31,679 nt of DNA from Thermoleophilia bacterium (GCA_025964455.1 JAOPYU010000335.1:1-31679), one strand, 5' to 3'; positions 1 to 7,849 are shown, numbered from the stretch's first letter. The notes: generated by a model not told the origin, from the letters alone. Made by a program: numbers and translations.

Positions 1-74
1 TCAGCGCATTCCCGAACGCCTACGCCCAGTGGGACAAGGAAGCCGAGTCGATCGTCGCCGACTTCCTGGGCTAG
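1..74 (+). CDS. C-terminal end of an unidentified protein (partial)
   Basis: An open frame enters from the left edge and stops at TAG 72-74, giving the last 23 residues, which end IVADFLG. The stretch is mildly acidic and probably helical (W, K and E rich), with no recognisable motif, so no function is assigned. It converges on the HMA gene at 151, and a dyad-symmetric element lies 12 nt after its stop. The reading frame is supported only by codon composition (third positions almost all G or C). Confidence 0.5.
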   Translation, partial: SAFPNAYAQWDKEAESIVADFLG

Positions 75-86
75 CCCCCCTGATTT

Positions 87-125
87 TGGTTACGTTGACC
101 GCACGACAGCCGGCTAACGCAACCA
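87..125. terminator. Dyad-symmetric element between convergent genes (TGGTTACGTTG family, copy 1)
   Basis: Arms at 87-97 (TGGTTACGTTG) and 115-125 (TAACGCAACCA) pair with two mismatches across a 17-nt spacer. The element lies between the stop of the first gene (74) and the stop of the HMA gene (151). The same left arm and the same spacer length recur at 10006-10044, again between convergent genes. A bidirectional terminator without a T tract or a protein-binding dyad both fit. Confidence 0.45.
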
Positions 126-150
126 GATCCAGGGAGCGCACCGGGGTTGC

Positions 151-378
151 CTACACGGCTTCGGGGGTGAGCGCCTCGCGCTCGACCACCTTGAAGTTCG
201 CCTTGTAGATCGCCGCGTCGAGGGCCTCGCGCTGCTCGTCGTCGTAGTCCACGACGATGCTGCTGGTGCCCATCTCGATGCGTGCATCGTTCAGCCCCTT
301 GAGCGGACCGAGGTGTTCGGCGAGGCGGCTGACGCACTTCTCGCAGCGGATCTGCTCAAGTCGGATTCGTTCACGCAT
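151..378 (-). CDS. Small heavy-metal-associated (HMA) domain protein
   Basis: 75 residues, close to the whole length of a single HMA (CopZ/Atx1-like) domain. A CxxC metal-binding pair sits at residues 12-15 (RCEKC) in the loop after the first short strand, as in copper or other soft-metal chaperones. The usual GMxCxxC is replaced by QIRCEKC, and the C-terminal half (VVDYDDEQ, FKVVERE) keeps the alternating beta pattern of the ferredoxin-like fold. It probably binds or shuttles a soft metal in the cytoplasm; no metal ATPase is adjacent. The ATG at 378 is chosen because a -10 box (TACGAT, 385-390) lies 6 nt upstream, implying a leaderless message. The open frame continues upstream to 948, but that part is antisense shadow of the next gene. 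Confidence 0.7.
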   Translation of the reverse strand: MRERIRLEQIRCEKCVSRLAEHLGPLKGLNDARIEMGTSSIVVDYDDEQREALDAAIYKANFKVVEREALTPEAV

Positions 379-384
379 GGGGCG

Positions 385-390
385 ATCGTA
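385..390 (-). promoter_or_regulatory. -10 box TACGAT of a leaderless HMA-protein transcript
   Basis: TACGAT on the minus strand is separated from the ATG by 6 nt (CGCCCC), so transcription would start at the start codon. No convincing -35 was seen. Confidence 0.4.
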
Positions 391-425
391 GCAATCGCGA
401 CGCCCGGGGCGTGCAGCGCCGTCAG

Positions 426-1874
426 CTAGCCGAGGTCGCCGACGACCGCGCGCTCGGTGAGCTCGAGGACGTGGTTGACCGTGCTGACCAGGTCGGACGG
501 CTCGAATGGCTTGCCGATGAAGTCGAGCACGCCGGCGCGGTCGGCGCGGTCCAGGTTCTCCTGGCTGGCGCTGCCGGTCATCATCACCACGGGCACGCCG
601 CTCGTCTCCGGGGTGGAGGCGAGGCGGTCGAGCACCTGCCAGCCGTCCAGGTGCGGCATCGCGAGGTCCAGCAGCAGCACGTCGGGCATGCGCGTGCTGG
701 CCATCGCCACCGCCTGCTCGCCGTTGGCGGCTTCCTCCACCTCGAAGCCCTCGACCTCGAGAGCGGCGCGACACAGCGCGCGCAGCCCCGCATCGTCGTC
801 CGCGACGAGCACGCGCACCTTGCCGAGCTGCGGGGCGTGACCCGCCGCCTCCATCTTGAGGCCGCGGCCCGGACCCTTCTGCTTGTACAGGCCACCGTCG
901 GCGTGGAAGAGCAGCTTCTCGACGGTGTCGCCGTCGGCCGGGAAGCACGCCGCGCCGAAGGAGATGCCGAACTCGCGCGGCAGGCCGAACTGTCGTCGCG
1001 CCGGGACCAGGTGGATCCGCAGGCGGCGGATCAGGTCGCGCGCGGTCGCCATCCCTGCCTCGACGAGCGCGACGGCGAACTCGTCGCCGCCGAGCCGGCC
1101 GACGATGTCCTGCTCACGCGTGTGGGTGACGAGCAGCGTCGAGAGGCGCTTCAGGACCGCATCGCCGGCGAGGTGGCCGAGCGTGTCGTTGACCTGCTTG
1201 AAGGCGTCGAGGTCGATGGTGACGACCGTCAGCTCGCGGCCGAATCGTCGGGCACGCGCCATCTCGCGTCCGAGCTTGTCGTGGAACGCCTGGCGGTTGT
1301 ACAGGTCGGTGAGTGCGTCGCGCTCGGCGCGCCGCACGAGGGCGTCCGTGAGCTCGGCGAAGAACTGGTCCGCAGCCTCGACCACGACCGCGTCGAGCAG
1401 CAGGTTGACGATGCGCTCGCCCTCGAAGGTGGGGCGCTCGGCTGCGCCGGACGCTGCGAAGTGCTCCCACAGCACGCGACGCAGGGCGACGAACTCCGCG
1501 AGCATGTCGCGCTGGTCGTAGCCCGCGCTCGCGCGAGCCTTGGCATGGTCGATCGCCGCAGCTCGAAGTCCGTCGTCGCTGGCAGGCAGCGGCAGCCCGG
1601 AGCCGTCGCGCCGCTCGTCGGAGTCGCTGGCGATGACGTGCGGATCACCGTCGGCGATGCGCTCGAGGTGATGCGCGAGCGCGGCGAGGAATGCGGGGAT
1701 CTCACCGAAGCGCGTCAGTTGCTCGCCGCCACGTGGCGTGGAAGCAGGGGCGTGCTCGGCCGCGACGACGCTCCATCGCTCTGCCAGCTCCCAGGCATCC
1801 GACCGGATGCGCGAGGCAATGCCGCGCAGTTCGACTGCTTCCTGCGGGTTCGGGGTGTCCTCGCTGCCAGTCAC
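426..1874 (-). CDS. Diguanylate cyclase, GGDEF domain followed by a C-terminal receiver domain
   Basis: 482 residues from GTG 1874. A helical N-terminal region (about 1-180) is followed by a GGDEF domain (about 185-345) with an intact GGDEF active-site loop. An RxxD inhibitory site (REQD) sits exactly five residues before it, so c-di-GMP feedback is expected. The last ~130 residues form a REC domain (VLVADDD, phosphoacceptor in LLLDLAMP, Thr in MMTG, Lys in GKPF). REC normally precedes the output domain, so GGDEF-REC order is unusual. The product should make c-di-GMP in the cytoplasm in response to an unlinked kinase. A longer start at ATG 1928 is possible, but its only Shine-Dalgarno-like bases abut the codon, whereas GTG 1874 has AGGA about 10 nt upstream. 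It lies 47 bp above the HMA gene and downstream of the Gln/Pro-rich gene on the same strand. Confidence 0.85.
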   Translation of the reverse strand: MTGSEDTPNPQEAVELRGIASRIRSDAWELAERWSVVAAEHAPASTPRGGEQLTRFGEIPAFLAALAHHLERIADGDPHVIASDSDERRDGSGLPLPASDDGLRAAAIDHAKARASAGYDQRDMLAEFVALRRVLWEHFAASGAAERPTFEGERIVNLLLDAVVVEAADQFFAELTDALVRRAERDALTDLYNRQAFHDKLGREMARARRFGRELTVVTIDLDAFKQVNDTLGHLAGDAVLKRLSTLLVTHTREQDIVGRLGGDEFAVALVEAGMATARDLIRRLRIHLVPARRQFGLPREFGISFGAACFPADGDTVEKLLFHADGGLYKQKGPGRGLKMEAAGHAPQLGKVRVLVADDDAGLRALCRAALEVEGFEVEEAANGEQAVAMASTRMPDVLLLDLAMPHLDGWQVLDRLASTPETSGVPVVMMTGSASQENLDRADRAGVLDFIGKPFEPSDLVSTVNHVLELTERAVVGDLG

Positions 1875-2007
1875 TTCCGTCCATCCTGCCCTGCGGGCCG
1901 ATGCGATATGCACGGCGGAAGCGATCATTCCCCGACGCGGGAGGTTGCAAACCGGAAGATCTGCAAGAACGGCGTCGCAGCGAGCTCGGAACGGCCCAGT
2001 GGGACGA

Positions 2008-2352
2008 TCAGATCGGTGAGCCGAAGCGCTTGCACGCAGCTTCGAGGCGGACCATGCGGTCGATCGCGGGGTCGCCGGATGCCTGGTAGGCGCCGGTGAC
2101 GAAGGTGGCGCCAACGGACCGATTGTTCGTCACGGCCGGCTGGATGCCGAGCGCGGGAGCCGGGGCCGCGGATCCGGGATGCATGCCGTGAGGCCCGCCG
2201 TGAACGGCGGCGGGCGGCATGCCCTGGGGATGGCCATGCTGGATGACCGGCTGCTGCTGCACCTGGGCCTGGGGAGGCTGCTGTGCGGCGTGAGCCGGGA
2301 GCTGCGACAGGGGGGCTGTCGAAGCAGACGCGTGGGGGGAGTTCGCGAACAT
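2008..2352 (-). CDS. Small Gln/Pro/His-rich low-complexity protein
   Basis: 114 residues. Residues ~18-70 are rich in Q, P, H, G and A (repeated QQP, HGG and GMHPG-like pieces) and are probably disordered. The last ~40 residues look folded (VTGAYQASGDPAIDRMVRLEAACKRF in outline), with one Cys. No family was recognised. The ATG at 2352 is preceded by a purine-rich GGGGG stretch. It is divergent from the REC-HD-GYP gene (94 bp between starts) and precedes the GGDEF-REC gene on the same strand by ~130 bp, so it sits in the middle of a c-di-GMP module. A role in that module is only an inference from position. Confidence 0.6.
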   Translation of the reverse strand: MFANSPHASASTAPLSQLPAHAAQQPPQAQVQQQPVIQHGHPQGMPPAAVHGGPHGMHPGSAAPAPALGIQPAVTNNRSVGATFVTGAYQASGDPAIDRMVRLEAACKRFGSPI

Positions 2353-2446
2353 CGCACCCCCAAGGTACGACGGCCTCGTCGATCTGTCCAGCGTGTTTCG
2401 CGCATGCGGCTCGTTTCCGCCCTCGCGCGTGGGGAACACCCTCGCC

Positions 2447-3634
2447 GTGCATGCCGATGCCCACCATCCGGACGCCACCAGCGCCGACGATGCCGCCGCG
2501 ACCCCACGCGCGCCGGACGAGCCCGTGCGCGTGCTCGTCGTCGACGACGACCGCGCCGTGCGCGAGATGGTCGCCGAGACCCTCGACGGGGATCCGCGCA
2601 TCACCGTGGTGGCCCGCGCACACGACGGCGCCGAGGCCCTGCGCCTGGCCGACGAGCTCGAGCTCGACGTCGTGGTGATGGACGTGCACATGCCGCAGAT
2701 GGACGGTCCGGACGCGACCGAGCGGATCCTCGGGGCGCACCCCCGCGTGCAGGTCGTGGCACTGACCGGCACCGTTGATCCCGAGACCGTGACGAGGATG
2801 GTCCTCGCAGGCGCCGTCGGCTACGCGGTGAAGGGCGGCGACCCGCAGCGCCTCGCCGATGCGGTCGTGGGCGCCGCGCACCGCGGCTACTTCGTCGATC
2901 CGAGCGCCGTCGACGACCTGTTCGAATCCGTGGTGCTGCTCGCGCGCGAGGAGCGTCGGCGCCGCGCCGAGGCCGAGCGCCTCGCCGAAGAGCTCAAGCG
3001 CGCGTACCGCGAGACGGTCACGGCGCTCGTCAACGCGCTGCGTTCGCGCGACGGCGATACCGAGGCGCATGGCGACCGCGTCGCCGAGCGCGTCGTCGCG
3101 GTGGCGCGCCGGCTCGGGCTCGAGGAGAAGCAGGTGTCCGAGGCCGAATACGGCGCGGTCTTCCACGACATCGGCAAGATCGCCGTCCCGGACGCGATCC
3201 TCCACAACACCGACGACCTGACCGACGCCGAGTGGGCGGTCATCCGCCAGCACACGGTGATCGGCGAGCGGATCATCAGCCCGGTCGCGATCCTGCGCAA
3301 CGTCGCCCGCATCGTGCGCCATTCCCACGAGCACTGGAACGGGTCCGGGTACCCGGACCAGCTGGTGGGCGAGGACATCCCGATCGAGAGCCGGATCGTG
3401 TTCGCGTGCGACGCCTTCGACGCGATGACCACGACGCGTTCGTACCAGGAGGCGATGTCGCACGAGGCCGCGATCGATCGGATGCTCGAGCTGCGCGGCG
3501 TGAACTTCGACCCGCAGGTCGTCGACGCGCTGGTCGCGGTGCTCGAGGACGAGCGCGCCGCGCCGGCGCCGCCACGTCCCCCGGATCCGTTGCCGGTGAG
3601 CGCGGTCGCGCGCGGCATCGACCCGATCTGCTGA
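2447..3634 (+). CDS. RpfG-like response regulator, REC plus HD-GYP c-di-GMP phosphodiesterase
   Basis: 395 residues from GTG 2447. REC comes first (VLVVDDD, phosphoacceptor in VVMDVHMP, Lys in YAVKGG), then a helical linker (RRRRAEAERLAEELKRAY), then an HD-GYP domain. The metal-binding HD pair is in FHDIGKI and the GYP signature in HEHWNGSGYP (N replaces the usual D of DGxGYP), followed by DAFDAMTTTRSY. The family hydrolyses c-di-GMP to pGpG or GMP under control of REC phosphorylation. GTG 2447 has GGGGAA 10 nt upstream and leaves 94 bp for divergent promoters. The frame is also open from GTG 2393, giving 413 residues, with no visible ribosome site. It opposes the diguanylate cyclase encoded two genes away. 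Confidence 0.88.
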   Translation: MHADAHHPDATSADDAAATPRAPDEPVRVLVVDDDRAVREMVAETLDGDPRITVVARAHDGAEALRLADELELDVVVMDVHMPQMDGPDATERILGAHPRVQVVALTGTVDPETVTRMVLAGAVGYAVKGGDPQRLADAVVGAAHRGYFVDPSAVDDLFESVVLLAREERRRRAEAERLAEELKRAYRETVTALVNALRSRDGDTEAHGDRVAERVVAVARRLGLEEKQVSEAEYGAVFHDIGKIAVPDAILHNTDDLTDAEWAVIRQHTVIGERIISPVAILRNVARIVRHSHEHWNGSGYPDQLVGEDIPIESRIVFACDAFDAMTTTRSYQEAMSHEAAIDRMLELRGVNFDPQVVDALVAVLEDERAAPAPPRPPDPLPVSAVARGIDPIC

Positions 3635-3639
3635 GCGGC

Positions 3640-3645
3640 TATCAT
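3640..3645 (+). promoter_or_regulatory. -10 box TATCAT of a leaderless flavin reductase transcript
   Basis: TATCAT ends 7 nt before ATG 3653, and there is no Shine-Dalgarno sequence between them. Confidence 0.45.
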
Positions 3646-3652
3646 CGTCCGC

Positions 3653-4297
3653 ATGGACGAGACCCCCGCTGCTGCCGTGCGCGAACCGATGCGGACCCTG
3701 TTGCCCGCCGACCACGAGACGCAGGCGCTGTACTTCCTGCTCAACTCGCTCGTGGTCCCGCGCCCGATTGCCTGGGTCTCGTCGCTTGCGAGCGACGGCA
3801 CGCGCAACCTCGCGCCGCACTCGTACTTCACGGTCGTGGCGAGCGACCCGCCGACGATCGGCTTCACCTCGATCGGTGACAAGGACACGCTCGCCAACGT
3901 GCGCTCGACCGGCGAGTTCGTGGTGCACGTCGCGGATCACGCGCTCGTGGAGCGCATGAACATGACGGCGGCGCGCGCGCCTGCGGACGTGTCGGAGTTC
4001 GGGCTGGCGGGCGTCACGCCGCTCGACTCCTCGCACGTCGCGCCGGCGACCGTGGCGGAGGCGCCGGTGTCGATGGAGTGCGAGCTCGACCGGGTGGTCG
4101 AGGTGGGCAACGGTCGCTTCGTGATCGGGCGCGTCGTCGCCTTCCACGTCGCCGAGCGCCTGTGGGACGAGCGCGAACGCGTCGAGCCCGGTCGCCTGGA
4201 TGCGGTCGCCCGCATGGGTGGCTCCACGTACGCGACCACGCGGGATCGCTTCGAGCTGCGTCGGCCCACCTACGAGGAGCTGCTCGCGCGCGAGTAG
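3653..4297 (+). CDS. Flavin reductase-like FMN-binding split-barrel protein
   Basis: 214 residues, typical length for the flavin reductase/DIM6-NTAB family. Hallmarks are the PRPIAWVSSL segment near residue 38, LAPHSYFTVVASDPP with the FTSIG strand that follows, then NVRSTGEFVVHV and a GRVVAFHV strand near 165. Members bind FMN in a split barrel and either reduce flavin with NAD(P)H or act as flavin carriers for a monooxygenase. No partner oxygenase is adjacent, although HPPD and homogentisate dioxygenase are in the window and do not need flavin. A leaderless promoter lies at 3640. The 3' end overlaps the convergent Cys-rich gene by 28 bp. Confidence 0.85.
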   Translation: MDETPAAAVREPMRTLLPADHETQALYFLLNSLVVPRPIAWVSSLASDGTRNLAPHSYFTVVASDPPTIGFTSIGDKDTLANVRSTGEFVVHVADHALVERMNMTAARAPADVSEFGLAGVTPLDSSHVAPATVAEAPVSMECELDRVVEVGNGRFVIGRVVAFHVAERLWDERERVEPGRLDAVARMGGSTYATTRDRFELRRPTYEELLARE

Positions 4298-4593
4298 AGC
4301 GCACCGGCGAGCCCCGACAGCGCCTCGCACTCGACGCAGAAGTCAGCGTGCCGGGCGAGGTGGGTCGCGCCGTTGCCGAGGGCGTCGTCGCGTCGCCCGG
4401 CGATACGTCGCCCCTCGGCGCGCCAGGCGAGCAGCTGTTCGCGCACGTCTCGCAGCTGCGCGCGCAGGTCGCACGCCGGGCAGCGCGCCCCGCCGCTCGC
4501 CCCCGGCCGACACTCGCAGTGCTCGTGCAGGTGGTCGGCGACCGCGAGCAGCATGCGCTCGGGATCGGGAGGGTCGTCGCGCGCGTCAGCCAT
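4270..4593 (-). CDS. Small Cys-rich protein, possible zinc binder (unknown function)
   Basis: 107 residues from ATG 4593. Three Cys pairs are visible: CEC near residue 25, CPAC near 40 and CVEC near 90, with an Arg-rich helical stretch between the last two (LRAQLRDVREQLLAWRAEGRR). The arrangement suggests one or two structural zinc sites, but no named family was recognised. It overlaps the end of the flavin reductase gene by 28 bp tail to tail and lies 80 bp downstream of the XRE pair on the same strand, so it could be the last gene of that transcript. Third-position G/C bias supports the frame. Confidence 0.55.
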   Translation of the reverse strand: MADARDDPPDPERMLLAVADHLHEHCECRPGASGGARCPACDLRAQLRDVREQLLAWRAEGRRIAGRRDDALGNGATHLARHADFCVECEALSGLAGALYSRASSSS

Positions 4594-4673
4594 GGGGACA
4601 CGATGCACGAGCGGATGTGACGTGATGCGCACCCACCGTGCCGATCGCGTGTCAATCGCGTCGCGGCCGCGTG

Positions 4674-4913
4674 TCAGGGCATGCGTTCCTCGAGGCGCAG
4701 GAGCAGCTCCTCGGGCGAGGCCCCGATCGCCCACATCGCGTCGAGGTACTTGGTGATCCCCGAGTCGTGTTCGCCGCGTTCGAGGCGGGCGTACTGGGTG
4801 GTGCGCACGCCCATTCGCTGGGCCACCTGCTCCTGGGTGAGTCCCGCCCGGACCCGCGCAAGGACGAGGTTGCGGCCGAGCCGACGCAGGATCGTCTGCG
4901 TCCGGTGCTTCAC
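4674..4913 (-). CDS. XRE-family helix-turn-helix regulator (second of a coupled pair)
   Basis: 79 residues from GTG 4913, essentially one HTH_3 domain: LVLARVRAGLTQEQVAQRMG is helix 1-2, followed by the recognition helix region VRTTQYARLERGE and two more helices ending in LLLRLEERMP. It overlaps the upstream XRE gene by 4 bp (GTGA), so the two are translationally coupled. The pair resemble each other in length and in their KYL-x-AIG-x-P C-terminal halves, consistent with tandem duplication or a heterodimeric repressor. It binds DNA in the cytoplasm; the palindrome at 5191-5205 is the obvious candidate site. Confidence 0.8.
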   Translation of the reverse strand: MKHRTQTILRRLGRNLVLARVRAGLTQEQVAQRMGVRTTQYARLERGEHDSGITKYLDAMWAIGASPEELLLRLEERMP

Positions 4914-5152
4914 TCGACCGGGTCCAGCCGATCCAGCAGGTCGCGCGGGTCGATGCCGATCGCACGCGCGACGCGCAGGTACTTGGAGAGGCCGCAGTCG
5001 GTCGTGCCCTCTTCCATCCGCTGGATGGTCGAGAGCGACACGCCGGAGGAGGCGGCGACATCCTCCTGCGTCAGTCGATGCCGATTGCGCTCGGCGACGA
5101 GCGTGTCGGCCACGCGTCGGATATCGCGTCTGTCCCGGGGATCGAGCGGCAT
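4910..5152 (-). CDS. XRE-family helix-turn-helix regulator (first of a coupled pair)
   Basis: 80 residues: an HTH_3 domain with LTQEDVAASSGVSLSTIQRM as the helix-turn-helix and KYLRVARAIGIDPRDLLDRL as the C-terminal helices. ATG 5152 is chosen because a strong GGAGG lies 8 nt upstream; the frame is open to GTG 5188, which would add 12 poor-looking residues. Its stop overlaps the GTG start of the next XRE gene. A perfect 7-1-7 palindrome 39-53 nt upstream of the start suggests autoregulation. Possible roles include control of the adjacent genes or a metabolic switch; nothing in the sequence identifies the signal. Confidence 0.82.
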   Translation of the reverse strand: MPLDPRDRRDIRRVADTLVAERNRHRLTQEDVAASSGVSLSTIQRMEEGTTDCGLSKYLRVARAIGIDPRDLLDRLDPVE

Positions 5153-5190
5153 ATCCCAAGCCTCCCGCCCACCGCCGCTCGGCACCACAG

Positions 5191-5205
5191 CACATGCGGC
5201 ATGTG
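5191..5205. promoter_or_regulatory. Perfect palindrome CACATGC-G-GCATGTG, candidate XRE operator
   Basis: Seven-base arms with a single central base, 39 nt upstream of the first XRE start codon. XRE/Cro-type dimers commonly bind 14-17 bp dyads at their own promoter. A possible -10 (TATGAC on the minus strand) lies just upstream, near 5212-5217, so the site would sit at the transcription start. Confidence 0.5.
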
Positions 5206-5281
5206 AAACGTCATATCTGGCCTATCGGCACCGCGATCAGAGGTGGATGGACGGGGAGCACCGCCTTCTGAGCCCGGGGGT

Positions 5282-5320
5282 GTCGCAATCCGAGTACCGC
5301 ATGGGTACCGGGCTTGCGAC
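5282..5320. terminator. Hairpin downstream of the uvrA2 gene
   Basis: Outer arms GTCGCAA (5282-5288) and TTGCGAC (5314-5320), inner arms GTACC (5294-5298) and GGTAC (5304-5308), separated by 5-nt internal loops. It lies 21 nt after the stop of the UvrA2 gene on the minus strand. An alternative pairing AGCCCGG (5271-5277) with CCGGGCT (5308-5314) would exclude the outer stem. There is no T tract. The rest of 5206-5341 shows nothing else recognisable. Confidence 0.45.
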
Positions 5321-5341
5321 GGTGTCACGGTCCACGGCGGG

Positions 5342-7843
5342 TCAGGGCGCGACGACGAACGGCGCGAGCCACGGGGCGGTGCGGCTGGCGCGTGCCCCGG
5401 CGACCTCGGCAGGCGTGCCTGTGGCAACGATGCTGCCGCCATCGGCGCCCCCGCCCGGGCCGATGTCGATCACGTGGTCGGCGCCCGCGACGACTGACAT
5501 GTCGTGCTCGACCACGATCACCGTGTTGCCAGCGTCGACGAGCCGGTGGAGCTGCGCCACGAGCAGCTCGACGTCGGCGGGGTGCAGGCCGGTGGTTGGC
5601 TCGTCGAGCACGTAGAGGGCGTGCCCGCGCCGTGCGCGCTGCAGCTCGGTCGCGAGCTTGATGCGCTGGGCCTCGCCGCCTGACAGCTCGGTCGCCGGCT
5701 GCCCGAGGCGCAGGTATCCGAGGCCGACCTCATCGAGCGCGACGAGGCTCCGGAGAATCGGTCGCTCGTCCGTGAACGTGTCGAGCGCCGCCTCGACTGA
5801 CAACGCGAGCACGTCGGCGATGGTCAAGCCGCTCCAGGTGACCTCGAGCGTCTCGGGCTCGTAGCGCGACCCGCCGCACGTCTCGCACGTGGCGTAGGTG
5901 CCTGGGAGGAACATCAGCTCCACCGACACCGCACCTTCGCCCTGGCACGTCGGGCACCGACCGCCGTCGACGTTGAAGGAGAAGCGCCCGACCCCGTAGC
6001 CGCGCTCGATCGCGAGCGGCGTGGCGGCGAACAGCTTGCGTACCGCATCGAACAGGCCGGTATAGGTCGCGAGGTTCGACCGCGGGGTGCGCCCGATCGG
6101 GCGCTGGTCGACGCTGACGAGCCGGTCGAGCACGTCGAATCCCGCCGCCACCCGCCAACGAGGTCGATCACCACGCGCCGTCGCGTCGAGCGCTGGATCG
6201 TCGCTGCCGCCGTCCGCGTCCGCCACCGGCTCCTCGAGGCCGAGCTGCTCGCGTGCTGCCGCCACGATCGCGCCGGTCACGAGCGAGGACTTGCCTGAGC
6301 CCGACACGCCGCTCACGGCCGTGAAGCAGCCGACCGGCACGCGCACGTCGACCCCGCGCAAGTTGTGCAGCTCGACGCCGGACAGCTCGAGCCAGCGCCC
6401 TGCCGTGCGGCCGCTCGAGGCAACCGGCTCGCGCACGCTCGGCAGGTAACGCCGCGTCACGCTCGCCGATACGCCAGACAACCCGGTGGGCGGCCCCGCG
6501 TAGAGCACCTCGCCGCCGCGCTCGCCGGCGCCGGGTCCGACCTCGACCACCCAGTCGGCGCGTTCCACGAGCGCGAGGTCGTGCTCGACGACCAGGACCG
6601 TGTTGCCGGTCGCGCGCAGCTGCCCGAGCAGGTCGTGCATCGGGGCCGCGTCGGCCGGATGCAGGCCCGCGCTCGGCTCATCCAGCACGTAGGCCACGCC
6701 GAACAGCCCGCCGCGCAGGAGCGTCGCCAGCCGGACGCGCTGCAGCTCGCCTGCCGAGAGCGTCGGCGCCGGACGGTCGACGGACAGGTACCCGAGCCCG
6801 AGCTCCGTGATCGGCCGTGCGTGGTCGACGATGTCGCGGCACAGCGCGGCGGCGACGTCCGCTTCCACGTCGCCCACCGCCGCGACGGGCTCGAGCAGCG
6901 CGACCAGTTCGCCGAGCTCCATCGCTCCGAGCTCGCCGATCGATCGACCCAGGAACGTCACCGTCAATGCGTCGGCGCGGATGCCGGCGCCGCCGCACGT
7001 CTCGCACGCGCGGGTCTCGACGAACCGCAGCGCTCGCCGCCGCTGCTGCGCGCTCTGTGAGGAGCCGAGGGTGCGCAGCACGTGCCGCCGCGCGCTCTGG
7101 AAGGTGCCCTGGTACGGCCGCTGGATCCGGTGCGCCTCGCGCTCGGCGTGCACCGTCACCACCGGTTGTTCATCGGTGAACAGGATCCACTCGCGCGTCT
7201 CGGCCGGCAGCTCCCGCCACGGCACGTCCACGTCGTGGCCGAGCACGGTGAGGATGTCGCGCAGGCTCTTGCCGAGCCACGCCCCCGGCCACGACGCGAC
7301 CGCGCCCTCACGGATCGACAACGATGGATCCGGCACCATCGAGCGCTCGGTCGCCTCGTGCACCACCCCGAGCCCGTGGCACGTGGCGCACGCGCCCGCC
7401 GCGGTGTTCGGGGAGAAGGCATCGGAGTCGAGGCGCTCGCTCACGCCTGCCGGATAGGTCCCCGCGCGCGAGAGGAGCATGCGCAGCGAGTTGGAGATCG
7501 TCGTGATCGTCCCGAGCGTGGAGCGCCGCCCAGGCGTGGATCGTCGCTGTTCGAGCGCGACGGTCGGCGGCAGCCCCGTGATCGACCCGACCCGTGGCGA
7601 CGACGCCTGCTGCACGAGACGCCGCGCATACGGCGCCACGCCCTCCAGGAAGCGGCGCTGGGCATCGGCATGGATCGTGTCGAAGGCCAGGGAGCTCTTG
7701 CCGCTACCCGACACCCCGGTGAAGCACGTGACCGCCTCGCGCGGCACGTCGACGTCGACCTCGCGCAGGTTGTGCACGCGTGCACCGCGAACGCGGATCA
7801 ATCCGTCGCGGACGGGGGAATTCGAGGGGGTGGGCTCGTCCAC
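5342..7843 (-). CDS. uvrA2: UvrA2-type excinuclease ABC subunit A paralogue
   Basis: 833 residues, about 100 shorter than canonical UvrA. Two ABC ATPase halves each carry a Walker A GVSGSGKSS (about residues 43-51 and 510-520), a signature motif (LSAGELQR, LSGGEAQR) and Walker B (YVLDEPSAGLHP, YVLDEPTTGLHP). Zinc-finger CxxC pairs are present (CATCHG, CETCGG, CPTCQG, CETCGG). Shortness and the compact first half match UvrA2 proteins, which lack the UvrB-interaction domain and are linked in actinomycetes and Deinococcus to tolerance of DNA-binding drugs; that link is family knowledge, not seen here. The first signature reads LSAGE rather than LSGGE. GTG 7843 has a -10 (TACCAT) 6 nt upstream. 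It is divergent from HPPD with 77 bp between starts. Confidence 0.85.
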   Translation of the reverse strand: MDEPTPSNSPVRDGLIRVRGARVHNLREVDVDVPREAVTCFTGVSGSGKSSLAFDTIHADAQRRFLEGVAPYARRLVQQASSPRVGSITGLPPTVALEQRRSTPGRRSTLGTITTISNSLRMLLSRAGTYPAGVSERLDSDAFSPNTAAGACATCHGLGVVHEATERSMVPDPSLSIREGAVASWPGAWLGKSLRDILTVLGHDVDVPWRELPAETREWILFTDEQPVVTVHAEREAHRIQRPYQGTFQSARRHVLRTLGSSQSAQQRRRALRFVETRACETCGGAGIRADALTVTFLGRSIGELGAMELGELVALLEPVAAVGDVEADVAAALCRDIVDHARPITELGLGYLSVDRPAPTLSAGELQRVRLATLLRGGLFGVAYVLDEPSAGLHPADAAPMHDLLGQLRATGNTVLVVEHDLALVERADWVVEVGPGAGERGGEVLYAGPPTGLSGVSASVTRRYLPSVREPVASSGRTAGRWLELSGVELHNLRGVDVRVPVGCFTAVSGVSGSGKSSLVTGAIVAAAREQLGLEEPVADADGGSDDPALDATARGDRPRWRVAAGFDVLDRLVSVDQRPIGRTPRSNLATYTGLFDAVRKLFAATPLAIERGYGVGRFSFNVDGGRCPTCQGEGAVSVELMFLPGTYATCETCGGSRYEPETLEVTWSGLTIADVLALSVEAALDTFTDERPILRSLVALDEVGLGYLRLGQPATELSGGEAQRIKLATELQRARRGHALYVLDEPTTGLHPADVELLVAQLHRLVDAGNTVIVVEHDMSVVAGADHVIDIGPGGGADGGSIVATGTPAEVAGARASRTAPWLAPFVVAP

Positions 7844-7849
7844 GCGCCG

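Noticed and set aside
1925..4330. Minus-strand open frame of about 800 codons opposite the HD-GYP and flavin reductase genes
   Set aside because: It is antisense to two well-recognised proteins. Only the short Gln/Pro-rich frame at 2008-2352, which differs in phase from it, was kept.
4674..5152. XRE pair as antitoxins of a toxin-antitoxin module
   Set aside because: Neither neighbour (Cys-rich protein downstream, UvrA2 upstream) resembles a toxin, and both XRE proteins are bare DNA-binding domains.
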